NCBI RefSeq assembly: GCF_002078875.1
Contig: NC_034411.1
Location: 54,840,486 to 54,904,485 of the forward strand
Length of the DNA: 64,000 nucleotides
Reading direction: 5' to 3'
From: Numida meleagris
Taxonomy: Eukaryota > Chordata > Aves > Galliformes > Numididae
In this document: positions 37,709 to 50,100 of the stretch, piece after piece
How the letters are laid out: each line of letters begins with the position of its first letter
How positions within the stretch are numbered: position 1 is the stretch's first letter
Notes under the pieces: generated by a model
What the model was told of the DNA's origin: nothing
The model's input: only the letters and a program-made list of their open reading frames with translations
Databases searched by the model: none
Translations under genes and position numbers: made by a program

Positions 37709-39142
37709 CCTATGTACTGCAACTTAAAACTCGACTTCCAAGCATCTATCTGAATCTGATTTTACTATATGGATTTCTGATTTGAGCATTATGAATGTTT
37801 TAAACATAAGAACACAACTGGAGTATTTGAATCCACCAAAGATAGTTTTACTGTTGAAGAACAGATTCTCTTTCTGCCAAAAATTGAGGTAATTGTTGAT
37901 CATATGTTCCACAAGTTTGCTTTATTGGTCTTCATTCTCAGTGTTCACCCATGTATAATATTGGTTAAATGATTTTTAATGTGCATTGTTAATGTAATCC
38001 CTTTTCATTCTGCAAGTTCCTCAAGAACAACAGTTTGCAAGTACCTGCATTTAATGGCTTGCATTGATTAGTTACTTGAACCCCAAGGCATCATACTCAT
38101 TTTCTGTTTGAACACAGCTGGGAAGACAAGTAGAAACAGTTTGATACTATAACCCATATGTATCTCACAGAGTTAAAATTCGATAATTTGATTACTTATG
38201 TAAAATAATAATTGATATAATGAAAAATATTAATAGGAAAATGCTGATAATTCCAAAATGGAATAGACCAAGTGGAACTTGCTTTTGGAAAACATTCAAT
38301 AATTTCAGATTTCTGAGAGAGAAAAAAAGGGGACGCTCTTGAACTTTAAACACAGGATGACAATCATAAGCCCTCAGCCCATTCCTTGGTTTCCTTTCCA
38401 CACCTCAGTTTTCCACTTCTGTGTTTTGTTTGTCCTGTGTAGACCATGAGCTGTCCTATGCAGGACATCAGTGGCCTAATAGCATCTTTTACCTGTAGAC
38501 CCGATGGTTGTTTCTACATCAGCATTACACAAACACTAATCATCTTTGCTTTCCACACTAACAGCAGTTCAACAGCATTCAAAGAAAATGAATGCAGAGG
38601 TTTTTGCTCACACCATCAAAATAAAATTTACATTCAACTCTGAGAGGACATCTAAGAAAATTTCCCTCTTTCACCCACAGTTTTGCTCATGAGATTTCTA
38701 CACTTTCTCTCCCCAGTAAAGCTACAAAATAAGTGTGCTCAAACCTGTGTGTAGTAATGCAATGATCACCATTACAACAACATATTGCCTACTCCTGTAA
38801 TGCTTAATATCAGCCAAATCTAAGAGTCTGTTAACAGTTTTTACACGATGCAGCTCTGCCCTTGGAAGAGGTGAGCATGGATTTGGGATTTACTCTCTTC
38901 GTTTTGTACTAGCATTGCTTGGCTGACAATACACTGCGTATCAGAGGAGATTCAGTCTCTACTGATCCCCTCCATATAGAATATCTCTCCCTAAAGATCA
39001 GATGGTGCTTGCACAACATTTTGAGTCAACTTTAGAGATAATCAAGAGAGACACACTAAAGTAAATGTCTTGATCTTGTGTATTAACTTAATTCATCCTA
39101 ACTCATTAGTCACAGCATGTTCTTCGTGTCCTCTTTCCCATC

Positions 39143-39289
39143 TCATAGAATCATTGAATCATTTGGGTTGGAAGGGACCTTTAAGATCATCTAGTTCCAA
39201 CCCCCCTGCTATATGGAGGGACACCTCCTGTTAGACCAGGTTGCTCGAAGTCCCATCCAGCCTGGCCTTGAATGCTTCACAACCACCCC
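39143..39289 (-). mobile_element. CR1 LINE 3' fragment
   Basis: This is a reversed CR1 tail: TCATAGAATCATTGAATCAT, GGGTTGGAAGGGACCTTTAA, and CATCCAGCCTGGCCTTGAAT at its inner end. Confidence 0.93.
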
Positions 39290-42200
39290 TCTGTGCTATA
39301 CATAAATACATGTATTGCTATCTCTGCCATGATGCATTGTCTTCCTCCCCTTCTCTTTGACTCTGCATGAACTCAGCCACCCTTTACTCACTGCCTTCTC
39401 CTGAGGCAGGAGTGCTCTGTGGCTTCATACCAGGATGCCTATCAGCAGTGGCCACACTCAGCCTTGTCCATGAGACTACCCCAGAAGCCTCCACAGCTGG
39501 AGATCGGTAATGGGGAAAGTGGGGACACAGTAGTGTATTGTCTCGGCAGCACAAGAAGGTGCCTGTAAAATCTCACAGGAGAAAACTGCTCATGGCCTGA
39601 AGCTTCGCTGTGATTTAGAGTTCTACCCTACACATGAGACTGTAGGAACAAATACTTGAGATGAATGAAGGTCTTTTGTTTGTCCACCATAATTTGTAAT
39701 GAATTCTTTTTTTGCATTCAAAACCAGTATCTGTGGCCAACAGCTGCAAACCTTCTTTCATTTTGGTTTGAATCTGGTTTAGTTTCTCTGTGGAACGTAT
39801 GAGTAACTCAATAACTCTGTGAACAATAAAGGCAAGAGAGCTTTGTCCAAAATAAGCACAGGTACCCCTGTATTATTTGCTTATTCAAGATGAGTATTTC
39901 CTGAGCTAGCCCATATTTTATTATATAATATTCCTTCATTCAAGAATGTTATGTTGGTAAGAAAACCTTTTCTTACGTTTTTTTCTGTTTAGAAGACAAA
40001 TAAAAATAACATATGCAGATAATATAAACATTTAGAGTGGAACCTTTTTCATTTTGATGCCTGACACAGGAATAAAGCTGCATAAAGTGGAAGCAGAGCT
40101 TGACTGTTCTACAGCTTGGAAAATACTTTTGTCTTCTTGCGTTTTTATACCCTATTTTTTAAACATGTATACCTTGTTTATTTTGACCTGATCTTCAAAA
40201 CAAAACCAAAACCAAAGAACCAGAACCCTAGCCTGGTTAGAATTGAGCAAATACGCTTTCTTGCACACATTTCCATTTCTAACACGGATAACCTTGGAGT
40301 TATGTGCTAAGAAAGGGAAAGTTCAGATTAGTTACCACAAGCTGCTTCTAACACTCTCTGTTAATGACATTAGTTTACCAGATAGTCTTTTTTTTTTTTT
40401 TAAACTAGGAGAAACTAAAACTAATGCTTTCATTCTGTTGTTCTGTGATTTCCAGGCCAAAATGGAGTATATAAATGTATATATAAACCTATATGTATCT
40501 ATACATGTGAATGTGAAGAGAATACATTTAGAACCATTTTATCTCAAACAAGAAAAAAATATTACCATGTTATTAATCATCTAAGAATGCAAAATTTAAT
40601 ACAAAACCAGTCTTTTTTTCATTCATTGATAATGGAAAGTAAAAAACAAAACAAGCCAATAACTACTATAGTAAACACCAAGATTAAGGTTCTCAAAATT
40701 TAAAAAGAAAAGGATTTAGAAGGCCATCTTTCAATCATAATAGCAGGTCATTACAGCTATTCAAACATTTTCAATACCAAACTATTCTGCAGCTTGGGAA
40801 ACACAAGAAAAACTTCCTATGGCCAGGATATTCCAAGGAAGCCCACTCCTGCATTTCTCACAGCCTTGTTCCTCTAAGGTAGCTTGTATTTACTGCAGCT
40901 GGAAAATGATTGCTAACTTTAAAGGCATCACTATTGTGGCCCATCTATGGTCAGCCCTACATACATGAGCATCCAACATTTAAAACCTTAGAAAAGCTTC
41001 TGGAGTGGCAGAAGAAAAAGCTCTGGATCAGTCTCAAGTTACTCAAATATTAGCCTACTCTCTGTATCCCCTTCACTGTTAAATTTCAGTTGCATTATCT
41101 ACTATCTAAAGCAAAACTAAATAGCAACCATGGCTTGGCTGAGCCAATTCCCTCATTCCATAACTATATACACATGATCTAGACTTCAGCTTGACACACT
41201 GAAGAAAAGAATAGCAGTGTCACATCGGCAACCTGCACCAACTTTTGGGAGGGAAGGCCGGGTGTCCTGGAGGAAAGAGAACCTGTTCTGAGCACTGCAC
41301 ATTAGAAATGCCCAATCCTTCTGCTGGCAGCTCAGGGTGCAGCACTACCTTTCTCCACAACCAGGACTGAGAACAGAAGCTGACGCTTTTGTCTCCTATG
41401 GTTTAACACATTCTTAGGGAATTCAAATAATTGCTAAAGTCTGTCCAGAAAGAGGAGGAAACTGTAATCTAAAACTTAGACAACAAATGGGCTTTTTTGA
41501 GTGAAGGCAAAGAAAAATACAGGGATGTTTTTATAAATCTCAAATGAACAATAATTTGCACAAAATATAATTCAATTTTGTTTTGTCTTAAAATTTACCT
41601 TTAAATTACGGTTTAACAACCCAAGAGCTCTGTTTTAGATATTCATTGAACAGATCCCTTTCTGAGCAATCCAACTCCCCATGCTCCTCCTCACCCAGTA
41701 TTTTAAAGGAAAAAGAGCAAGAGAGTGTTTCAGTATTTGCTTTTCACAAACCTCTGCAAATTCCAATAGGGAATAATTCTGGCGAAGAGTTTTTTGGCAT
41801 GTGTGTGTGAAGGCATATAAAAAGTATTTCTTGACTCTTCATACTCTTATGCAATTCATATTAAGCAGTTTTGGTTGGTTTTTTTTTTTTTTTTCCACAT
41901 TATTATTCTGGGAATTGCAAGACATAACACAGAAAAAGTAGTAAGATTGTCTTTTTCTCCAAAACAGATTGGGCTGAATAAACATAGAATATGTCTTAAA
42001 GTGACAGCCAGAAAACATTTCTGCTTTTCCTAGACTCTATCTTAATATTATATTCAGCAGCTAAAAGTTACCAAAGAAAATTCAAGAACTGCATGAAAAA
42101 TAATCTCAGTTGATGAGACTCCACTTACAAATGACATATAATGCAAAGGTCCTGCAAATCATATATTATATTACATAAAAATGATTCAGAAACTCCTTGC

Positions 42201-43502
42201 TAGAAACCTCACAAGCACTTTCTCTTCCGAGCATTTGGCTAGGTTTCACCAAACCTGAAACACTGACCTAAGCACTTAAGCATTTCAAAAAAGTTAAATT
42301 TTAAATTTGGTTTTGCACTGACGAGAAAGTCCATGATGATAGGTAAGAATCTGCTCATTATTATCACATTAGTGAAGAATGTAATAAAATTTTGTCTATA
42401 GCTGTAAAATAGACTGATTTTTTGGAAGAGGTTATATTATAAGATGTATATTGCTGTATTCTCTTAGTCCCCACAGTTATTGCAGTGTACTCAACATACT
42501 CAAACATAGATTCTATGTCAATTACACGCAGAAAAGTGTTGATCAGACTTATGCCAAGAGGAAGGAGTGAGCCTGAAAGCCTGATGAAGGACGTATATTC
42601 CAGTTCACCTTTAACTAAGGTTCCCAAAACCTCATAGTTGAGCAAGTCTCTCTACAGAATTTAACAGGATCCATCACAGGAAACTAAATCACTTTTTTTA
42701 GCAGCAAGTTTTTTGTATGCCAAGCATACTGCAGCTGTGAGCTCACACTTCAGGTTTGTTGTTTCACTAAAAGATGTTCTTAATCTCTGTTTTTATGAAA
42801 TAGAACTTAGTAATTTTTTTTTTTTCCCTAGAGCTCAGATACCAAGCACCGGTGTGGAATGAATCAGTCCTTGTGCTGGCTCCTATGGTCAGCCCTTCTC
42901 CAGGTGCCCCAGCAGCTGGCTGCTGGCACAAGGGCCAGTGGTAGTGTCTACAAGTGGTTACTCCCCATCAGGGAAATGAACACTGTCCTGCTTTTCACTT
43001 GAAAAGATAAACCTCACGTTCCCAAAGTGATCTGCCATTTGGATATAAAAGGGGAAGAAATTTTCAACCTCCGGGGCAAGGGGAATGGAGATCTGCAGGT
43101 GACCTAGGTCTTCATCTTCTCTATGACTGCGCTTTCCTATCTCAGAAAGTGACATCACTGCTGAATATGTAAATGTCTTGGTCTGGTGTGGCCTTGGAGC
43201 AACAAGAAGGAAGAGACAGGCTGTCATGAACCTCCCACTGAAGGATAAGCCCAGCCAGTGCTTCCCTAAGCCCTGGACCAGGGGCAGCAGTCTCTGTTCC
43301 CAGACTTTTCCTTTTGTCAGGAACTGTCTGAGTGGCTGCATCTGCATCTAGATGCTGTGGAGTCTGAAGACTCACCAGTGAAAGAAAAAAAAAAAACAAG
43401 TTGGTGGTGGGAGAAAGGGAGAAGCCTCAGACAAAGAGAATCCTATCATAGTTATAAAGACATGGTACTGTTTGCATGTTATTGAGGAGCGCTGACTTCA
43501 GA
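39290..43502. other. Non-coding region, probably PDE7B 5' intron
   Basis: The region is AT-rich with T tracts near 40388-40402 and 41878-41894. A more GC-rich patch at 42830-43370 contains a 129-codon minus-strand frame (43347-42958) that I cannot assign. No repeat is recognised. Confidence 0.6.
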
Positions 43503-44185
43503 TCATAGAATTACCCAGGCTGGAAAAGACCTTCAAGATCATCAAGTCCAACCACAACCTAACCATACTACCCTAACAACCCACTGCTAAATCATGTCCC
43601 CGAGCACCACATCCAAACGTATTTTAAACACATTCAGGGATGGTGACTCAACCACCTCCCTGGGGAGCCTGTTCCAGTGCTTAACAACCCTTTCTCTAAA
43701 GAAGTTTTTCCTGATATCCAACCTCAGCCTCCCCTGGCACAACTTGAGGCCATTTCCCCTTGTCCTGTCACCTGTCACCAGTGAGAAAGAGACCAACCTC
43801 GCTCTCACTGCAATCACCTTTCAGGTATTTGAAGTGAGCAATAAGGTCTCCCCTCAGCCTCCTCTTCCCCAGACTGAACAGCCCCAGTTCCTTCAGTCTC
43901 TCCTCATAGGGCATATTCTCCAAGCCCTTCACAAGCCTTGCTGTCCTTCTTTGGACCTGCTCCAGCACCTCAGTGTCCTTTCTGTACTGAGGTGCCCAAA
44001 ACTGAACACTGTACTCGAGGTGAGGCCTCACCAATGCCGAGTACAGAGGCAGGATTACTTCCCTAGTCCTGCTCACCACACCATTCCTGATACAAGCCAG
44101 GATGCCATTGGCCTTCTTGGCCACCTGGGCACACTGCTGAGTCATGCTCAGCCGATTGTCCATCAGCACACTAAGGTCCCAGATC
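43503..44185 (-). mobile_element. CR1 LINE 3' fragment with ORF2 C-terminus
   Basis: This is one of the two longest CR1 copies in the window. The reversed tail starts at TCATAGAATTACCCAGGCTG. On the minus strand 44169-43768 stays open and reads as the end of CR1 reverse transcriptase ([20 protein letters not shown], then [20 protein letters not shown]). A second frame (43817-43587) continues it ([20 protein letters not shown]). One frame change separates them, so it is dead but fairly young. The 233-codon plus-strand frame at 43594-44295 is only its shadow. Confidence 0.96.
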
Positions 44186-45164
44186 AGAAACTGAGCTGGA
44201 AATTACAACTCAGGACTCTGTTTCACCATGCGTTGCTAGGGCAGTCATGTCAGGCTGCAAGGACAATTCAGCAGGGACCAATCTTAATTCTCTGATTTTA
44301 ACGAAAGTAATAAATAGTTCAGGAGGTAGAAATATATTCATTTTAATGAAAACTATTCTGCACACCTGAGAAGGCACCATCTCTGCCTATTCTTCAAAGG
44401 CTTTTATTACTTTATACAGTACAATAAATTTTTAAAAAGACTTTGCATTCTTTTTTGTCAGATTGGTATGAATTCTTATGCTACTCAATTAATTTGAGGG
44501 ATTTCCCCTCCCAAAGTAATATTTTCAAAATAGCAGATGCCTAATATTTCAGATTTATCATAATTAATGTCCAAATACTGTCAAGGGTAAGTGTTCGCTA
44601 TTCTATTGTTTCTAAGAGGAAAAGTGGGTTTGTATAAACAGCCCTACAACATTTGCATTGCAAGCTACCCACTCCATCTGCAAGCAGCCCTTTTGCTGGG
44701 AAGCCCCTGCCTAACTGCAGCAGACAGATGTTCCCCTGCTGTAGCTGTAAACACCACAGAAGCTCCTGCCATGTTAATTAGCAGCTTAAAGATGTTCCAT
44801 CCCCCAATTCAAAAAGGGAAAAGACTTACATACATCAGAAACAACAGACATCAGAAACATAAGCTAACAACTTAATTCCAAAGCCATGTTCTCCTGCAAA
44901 CAGTGTTTGTCATTATCCACTCTATCTGCTCAGTGGTATTTTCTCTATCAAGAGTCCACACATAATTTTTCTAGCAAGGAAGGTCCACTCAGCTCCCTCC
45001 TTTGTTGCCCATTTGGTTGTATACTTCAACATACTGAGTGTCTTTTCTTTATTCCCCCCCCGCCTTTTCCCCCCCTAAAATGTGGAAATCCATTCTAGCT
45101 TGGTGATAGTGGGATGTTTACACTGTCCTCATCCAAGCTCTTAGGGCAGTTTTGGGCAACCTCT
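44186..45164. other. Spacer between two oppositely oriented CR1 copies
   Basis: No gene is seen. C-rich tracts lie at 45054-45076. The flanking CR1 copies have their 5' sides facing each other. Confidence 0.65.
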
Positions 45165-45996
45165 CTGGAAGACCACCATCTGGACAGGCTTAAAAGTGGC
45201 CCATGAGAACCTAATGAGGTTCAATAAGGCCAAGTGCAAGGTGTTGCACTTGGGTTGGGGCAATCTTAGATACAAGAACAGACTGGGAGATGAACTCCTC
45301 GAGAGCAGCCCTGCCAAGAAAGACTTAGGGGTCCTCATGGACTAAAAGCTGAACATGAGCCAGCAGTGTGTACCTGTAGCCCAGAAGGCCAACAGTATCC
45401 TGGGCTGCATCAAAAGAGAGGTGGCCAGCAGGGCAAGGGAGGTGATTGTCCCCCTCTGCTCTGCTGAGGCCTCATCTGGAGTACCGAGTCCAGGCCTGGG
45501 GTCCTCAGTACAGGAAGGATGTAGGGCTGTTGGAGTGGGTCCAGAGGAGGAGCACAAAGATGATCAGAAGGCTGGAGCACTCCTCCTGTGATGAAAGGTC
45601 AAGGGAGTTGGGGTTATTTAGCTTGGAGAAGAGAAGGCTCTGTGGAGAACTCATTGCAGTCTTCCAATACTTGAAAGGAACTTATAAGCAGGAGGGGGAC
45701 TGACTTTTTGCACAGGTAGATAGTGATAGGACAAAAGGGAACAGATTTAATCTGAAAGAAGGGAGGTTTAGGTTAGATGTTAGGAAGAAATTCTTTACTC
45801 TGAGGGTAGTGAAGCACTGGCACAGGCTGCCTGGAGAATGTGTGGATGCCCCCACCCTGGAGGTGTTCAAGGCCAGGCTTGATGGGTTCCTGGGCAGCCT
45901 GATCCAGTGGGTGTCAGCCCTGCTTGGAGCACCATTTTGGAACTAGACAAACTTTAAGGACCCTTCCAACCCAAGCCTTCTATGATTCTATGATTG
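45165..45996 (+). mobile_element. CR1 LINE 3' fragment with ORF2 C-terminus
   Basis: The longest CR1 copy in the window. It reads TGAGGTTCAATAAGGCCAAG, then the reverse-transcriptase end in two frames: [19 protein letters not shown] and [20 protein letters not shown], then after a frameshift near 45450 [18 protein letters not shown] and [20 protein letters not shown]. It ends with CCTTCCAACCCAAGCCTTCT and ATGATTCTATGATTG. Confidence 0.96.
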
Positions 45997-47084
45997 CACT
46001 GTAGTTGACAGAGACTGTTACCAGAGGAGGAAAGATCAGCTGCTCAGAGATTTATTTCAGGCTTTCCCCATCTCATGCCTCACAATACATAATCCCCTTT
46101 ATTGTTGTTTTTCAATCCTATTTCCAACTACTTTTTCCTTCTACTGCATATTTCAATACTACCTTTCAATTGCAGTCCTCCAAGATTCTGCTGTTCTTCC
46201 TCATAGAATTTTTATGCTTCGAAACTTTTTTTTTTTAAAACGTAATCCAGTATTACTGTTTTTCCTTTACCATAGTCTGTATGACAGATTTGTTCTTTTA
46301 AATAAGACAGTAATGTTTTTCAGGCTATTCTGGTTTGCTTTGTTTTGTTCAAGCTACAGTTGCCTGGAACACTACTTGAAACACTCTTATGTCTTCCTTT
46401 TCACGTTGGAAGACTTCAGCTCTCGAGTTGATGACATTCTGAGGCTGTTTTGGACGTTTCTAAGACCAGACTGGGTAAAACCCTGAGCAACTCATGAGCA
46501 GAGGTGAACTTGCCCTGAGCAGCTGGTTGGAGTGCAGACCTCTGGAAGGCCCTTCTACCTGCACAGCTCTGGGGTTTTTGACTCAACGTTACAACTTCAG
46601 GCTTGTCTAAGAGTAGAGGGTGGCAGAGCTGCAGGCAGGTTTGTGCAATACTTGACCACTAGAGCTGTTCCTCCTGGAAAGGAGAAGACTTGTTAAACAA
46701 GCTCTCCCTCTCCACTGTAGAATTCTATTATCTTCCCTCATGGATCTGTATGTTCCCTATATTCTTTGGGGGTTCTGCTCCTAACACAGGTGGTTTATCC
46801 TTATTCTCCAGGTCACTGACCCTGGTAATCATTCATACTGTTTCCACCAAATCTCATTTCCACTGAAGATTTTGAGAGTTCATTTTTGAAACTAACCCAT
46901 CAAGCCTACCTCTGGTAGTAAAGCCATTTTTTTTTTTTTCCCTTTGCTTTGGCAGGAAGCAGAACAAGACCTTGAACTCTACAGACCACACATGCTGCAA
47001 GTTAGTGTTCTCTCTGAATTTCCTTCAGGGAAACTGCTTTCCAAACACTCTTCCCTCCTCACAGTAAAGACAAGTCTGCAAGCT

Positions 47085-47114
47085 GCAGCTAGTCAAGGTG
47101 CAGCTAGTCAAGGT
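47085..47114. repeat. Exact 15-bp tandem duplication
   Basis: GCAGCTAGTCAAGGT occurs twice head to tail without mismatch. Confidence 0.9.
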
Positions 47115-50100
47115 ACCATCTAACCCATTTTTCTCTGCATAAGTCAATACAACACTTTCTCCTGAGCTGTTCACTTTTTAATTTATACATCCTGTATACT
47201 GTAGCTTCAAACAGTACAGAAAAACGCCACTGAAATATTGTGGAAGCTGCATTAGGAATGGAATAGGCCAAAAAGCCTGTAAAAAATCTTAAGTGCTAAC
47301 CTCTGTTTAGTCATTGAACTGTTACACTGCCAAATTCCTGACAAGAATATGGTTGTTATTAAAACCCTATCTCCTCATCTACAAGACATCACTTCAAGTT
47401 TTGTAATTGGTAGTTTCGGGGACAAACTTCACACCACAGTTTAGCCTAGTGTTCTTAGAACCAATGAACATTTCTTCCCGGCTGCAGAATGTGTTAGGCC
47501 TTCAGCAAAGTACAGGTGGGTGGGTGGTGACATTCCAAATCTAAGCCCCTGTTGCTCACTAATTGTTTGGATTTTACTTGTATTTTGATTTTGTAATAGC
47601 TTTCCCACAGCCTCTTGCATACACTCAAACCATTGAGTCAGATGCAAACTCTTGCTATATAAGATGCATAAACCTTATTTCCCAGATACTTCTCACCTTA
47701 AGGTACCTACACAGCAGCTAGTCACCAGTGGAACACAGTTTTGATAAACACTTCCCCTAATCAACACAACTTACGAAACCTGTTACATATGCTTGCAGAA
47801 ATAATTCAAATCTTGTGGGAAAAGTTCCTTGTCTCAACTGCAGGACACTAAAGCAATACTTTATAACTGGAGCTATTCAGCTTGGCAGTTCTACCGAGAC
47901 TTTGAAAAATACAACATTCTTAGCTTCTTTTCAGACATTTGGCATCTTTCAGACAACATGCCATCGTAAGACATTACATCATGCTTTGATCTATGACGTT
48001 TCCCCATTTATTAGGTGTTTTTTGGAATGAGATTGCTTCAGAGTACACATGATCTTCTCACCTCCTCAGTTAAAAATACATGCTTTAAAACCCTGAAATA
48101 GAAGATACATGTGAGCTACCCCAATCGCTAGACCAAAAAAGACAACCACACTTTCATACCACCATAGGTCAACAAGTCAAGGTGGCATCTGGAGATAAAA
48201 GTACTGAACTAACATATTTCACTCAGCTTACCTAGGCCATCTCCATGCCCCTCTGTGTTATCTGAAAGTTATTGCCCTGACAATGCTTTCCATATTTTAC
48301 TGCTGCAAATGTGTGTGGTAGCCATGATGAAAACTGACTATTTGAAAAGAAACATAAGCAGTCCGGTACAAATTCTGTTCTCTCAGCTACATCAGTTCCC
48401 CAGTTATCAATCACTCAGCATCAGCACAGCAGTGGGAACCAATTATGTGAGCACTGCTGTTCCAAGTAAACATTCCTAACTTCTGCCCAGGAGTAAAAAC
48501 CAAGTACTCTGTACTTGTTTTTATTTATTTTTCTAACCACAGGATAGGTCACACACATTGATTATCCTTATGACTAAATATTAATACACAGTAACAAACC
48601 AGGATTTGTCTCAAGGCAGTAATACTGGCAGCACAACAAGTGGCTTAAATGGGCCACGAATTAGAGCAGGCTGGTGTAGCATTAGAGTAGCCAGGTACCC
48701 GAGCAATCTTCCAATGAGAAGAAAAGCAAAATAAAAAAGAAAAATGAAATATAAATATATACACACACACTTCAAAGATTTTTAAGATGTGTTGCCTCCC
48801 ACAGCAGTGAATTGAGCTCAAGGTGGTTTCAATGTATATTTTTTAAATCAAGGAAAACAAAGATTTAAACTGCAAATATTTCAGGAACATGCATCTTTCC
48901 CAAAATTTTGTTTTACGCAGTTATACTGAGATGAAGAACTTTGACAAGAAGATTGAAATCTGGAAAATAAGCCATCCTCTCACTGTCCTGTTTACACTTT
49001 TATTCACTGGGAAAACAGATGTTTGGGGATAAAGTGAAAGACAACACAAAAGCCCTGACCCTGTTACGTCTCCAATAAACACTGAAGATTTCTTATGTGG
49101 CTAGTGAATAAGATTACAAAATATGCAAGACTACAAAACAACTTTTTTCAGCTAGTATTGTCAAGGGTTGGTTTTCACAAAGCCTTCTACAAATGGTCAG
49201 ATGGATTCTGTCCAGTCCAAAATACAGAAATCAACACCCACCTCTTCCAGTCAGTCCAAGCATGGCATGAATGCAATCTGGGCTCAGTATATTCTCCCTT
49301 AGCTGTTAAATATAAAATCCATTTCACAGATGGAAAACTGAACCTGGAAGCTGAAACTGACTTCTGACAATCTACAATAGGGAGTTAAATGAAAAGATGC
49401 TAGCAGCAGAAGAACAGGGAAAACCATGAAGCTCCGCTAATGTGATTCACTGTAAGTAAATCAATGTTAAAATCAAAGTGGGTCCCGTATTTATATTTAG
49501 GTCACTAAATGATCCTGCAAAATACACTGAATGACACTAGGACATACTGAGCAAGATGCAGGGCTGGACCCAAGTTTAGGGATTCCCCAAATGCAGCCCA
49601 AGGGTAGGGTGGCTTCTGGCTCAGGGCTCCAAGCCAGAAACTGGCAGAGTACAAACGATGTCCTTTTTATCCACTTTTATTTTCCACTTGGATGAAGTAC
49701 AAGGTGAGTCTGATAGAAGGCTTCAGTTGCACCTGTAATCTGTTATCTCAGTGCACACTGCCCTACGGTGATTCTTCATAATCTGCAGGACAGAAGCAGG
49801 AGGCAAACGGCATTAACCAAAAACCACTCATAACTAAGCTTAGTGCTGATACAGAGAGTTCTGAAAAAAATCAGATGAGAATTAACAGAATAGCCAGAAG
49901 AAAGCAGCATTATGTCCTTGAAGCAAAAGAGCATTCAAATAACATCTATTCCATCTTCATAAGATACGGATAATTATGTCTCACTAGAGTTTTAAATCTA
50001 AAATTAATAGATGGCATGAAAACTTCTCAGAACTTAACATTCATTTCACTGTAGGAACAGGAAGGCTTTAGAGGAGATACTGGTCCCAAGGAGGTCACAT

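Larger units (their letters stand above)
29389..39142. other. Non-coding region upstream of exon A, probably 5' intron of PDE7B
   Basis: There is no recognisable exon or well-defined transposon here. A diverged LINE-like segment may lie around 31880-32090. Overlapping open frames of 106-109 residues at 33371-34013 and a 123-codon minus frame at 32258-32629 match nothing I know. An 18-20 bp duplication with two good minus-strand donor motifs is at 37656-37710. Confidence 0.6.

Noticed and set aside
42711..42740. Minus-strand AGC TGC AGT ATG CTT G resembling the C-terminal residues of the expected PDE7B first exon (CMLG)
   Set aside because: It is followed by GC rather than GT, with no match to the residues that should precede it. 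Chance similarity.
43594..44295. A 233-codon plus-strand open frame, the longest in the window
   Set aside because: It is the antisense shadow of a CR1 reverse-transcriptase C-terminus and runs into unrelated sequence; the true coding direction is minus and is transposon-derived.
48236..48265. A 30-nt minus-strand interval between a TTTCAG acceptor and a TAG-GTAAGC donor, considered as a missing PDE7B micro-exon
   Set aside because: In the phase-compatible frame it encodes nothing like the expected N-terminal residues, and such short acceptor-donor pairs arise by chance in long introns.
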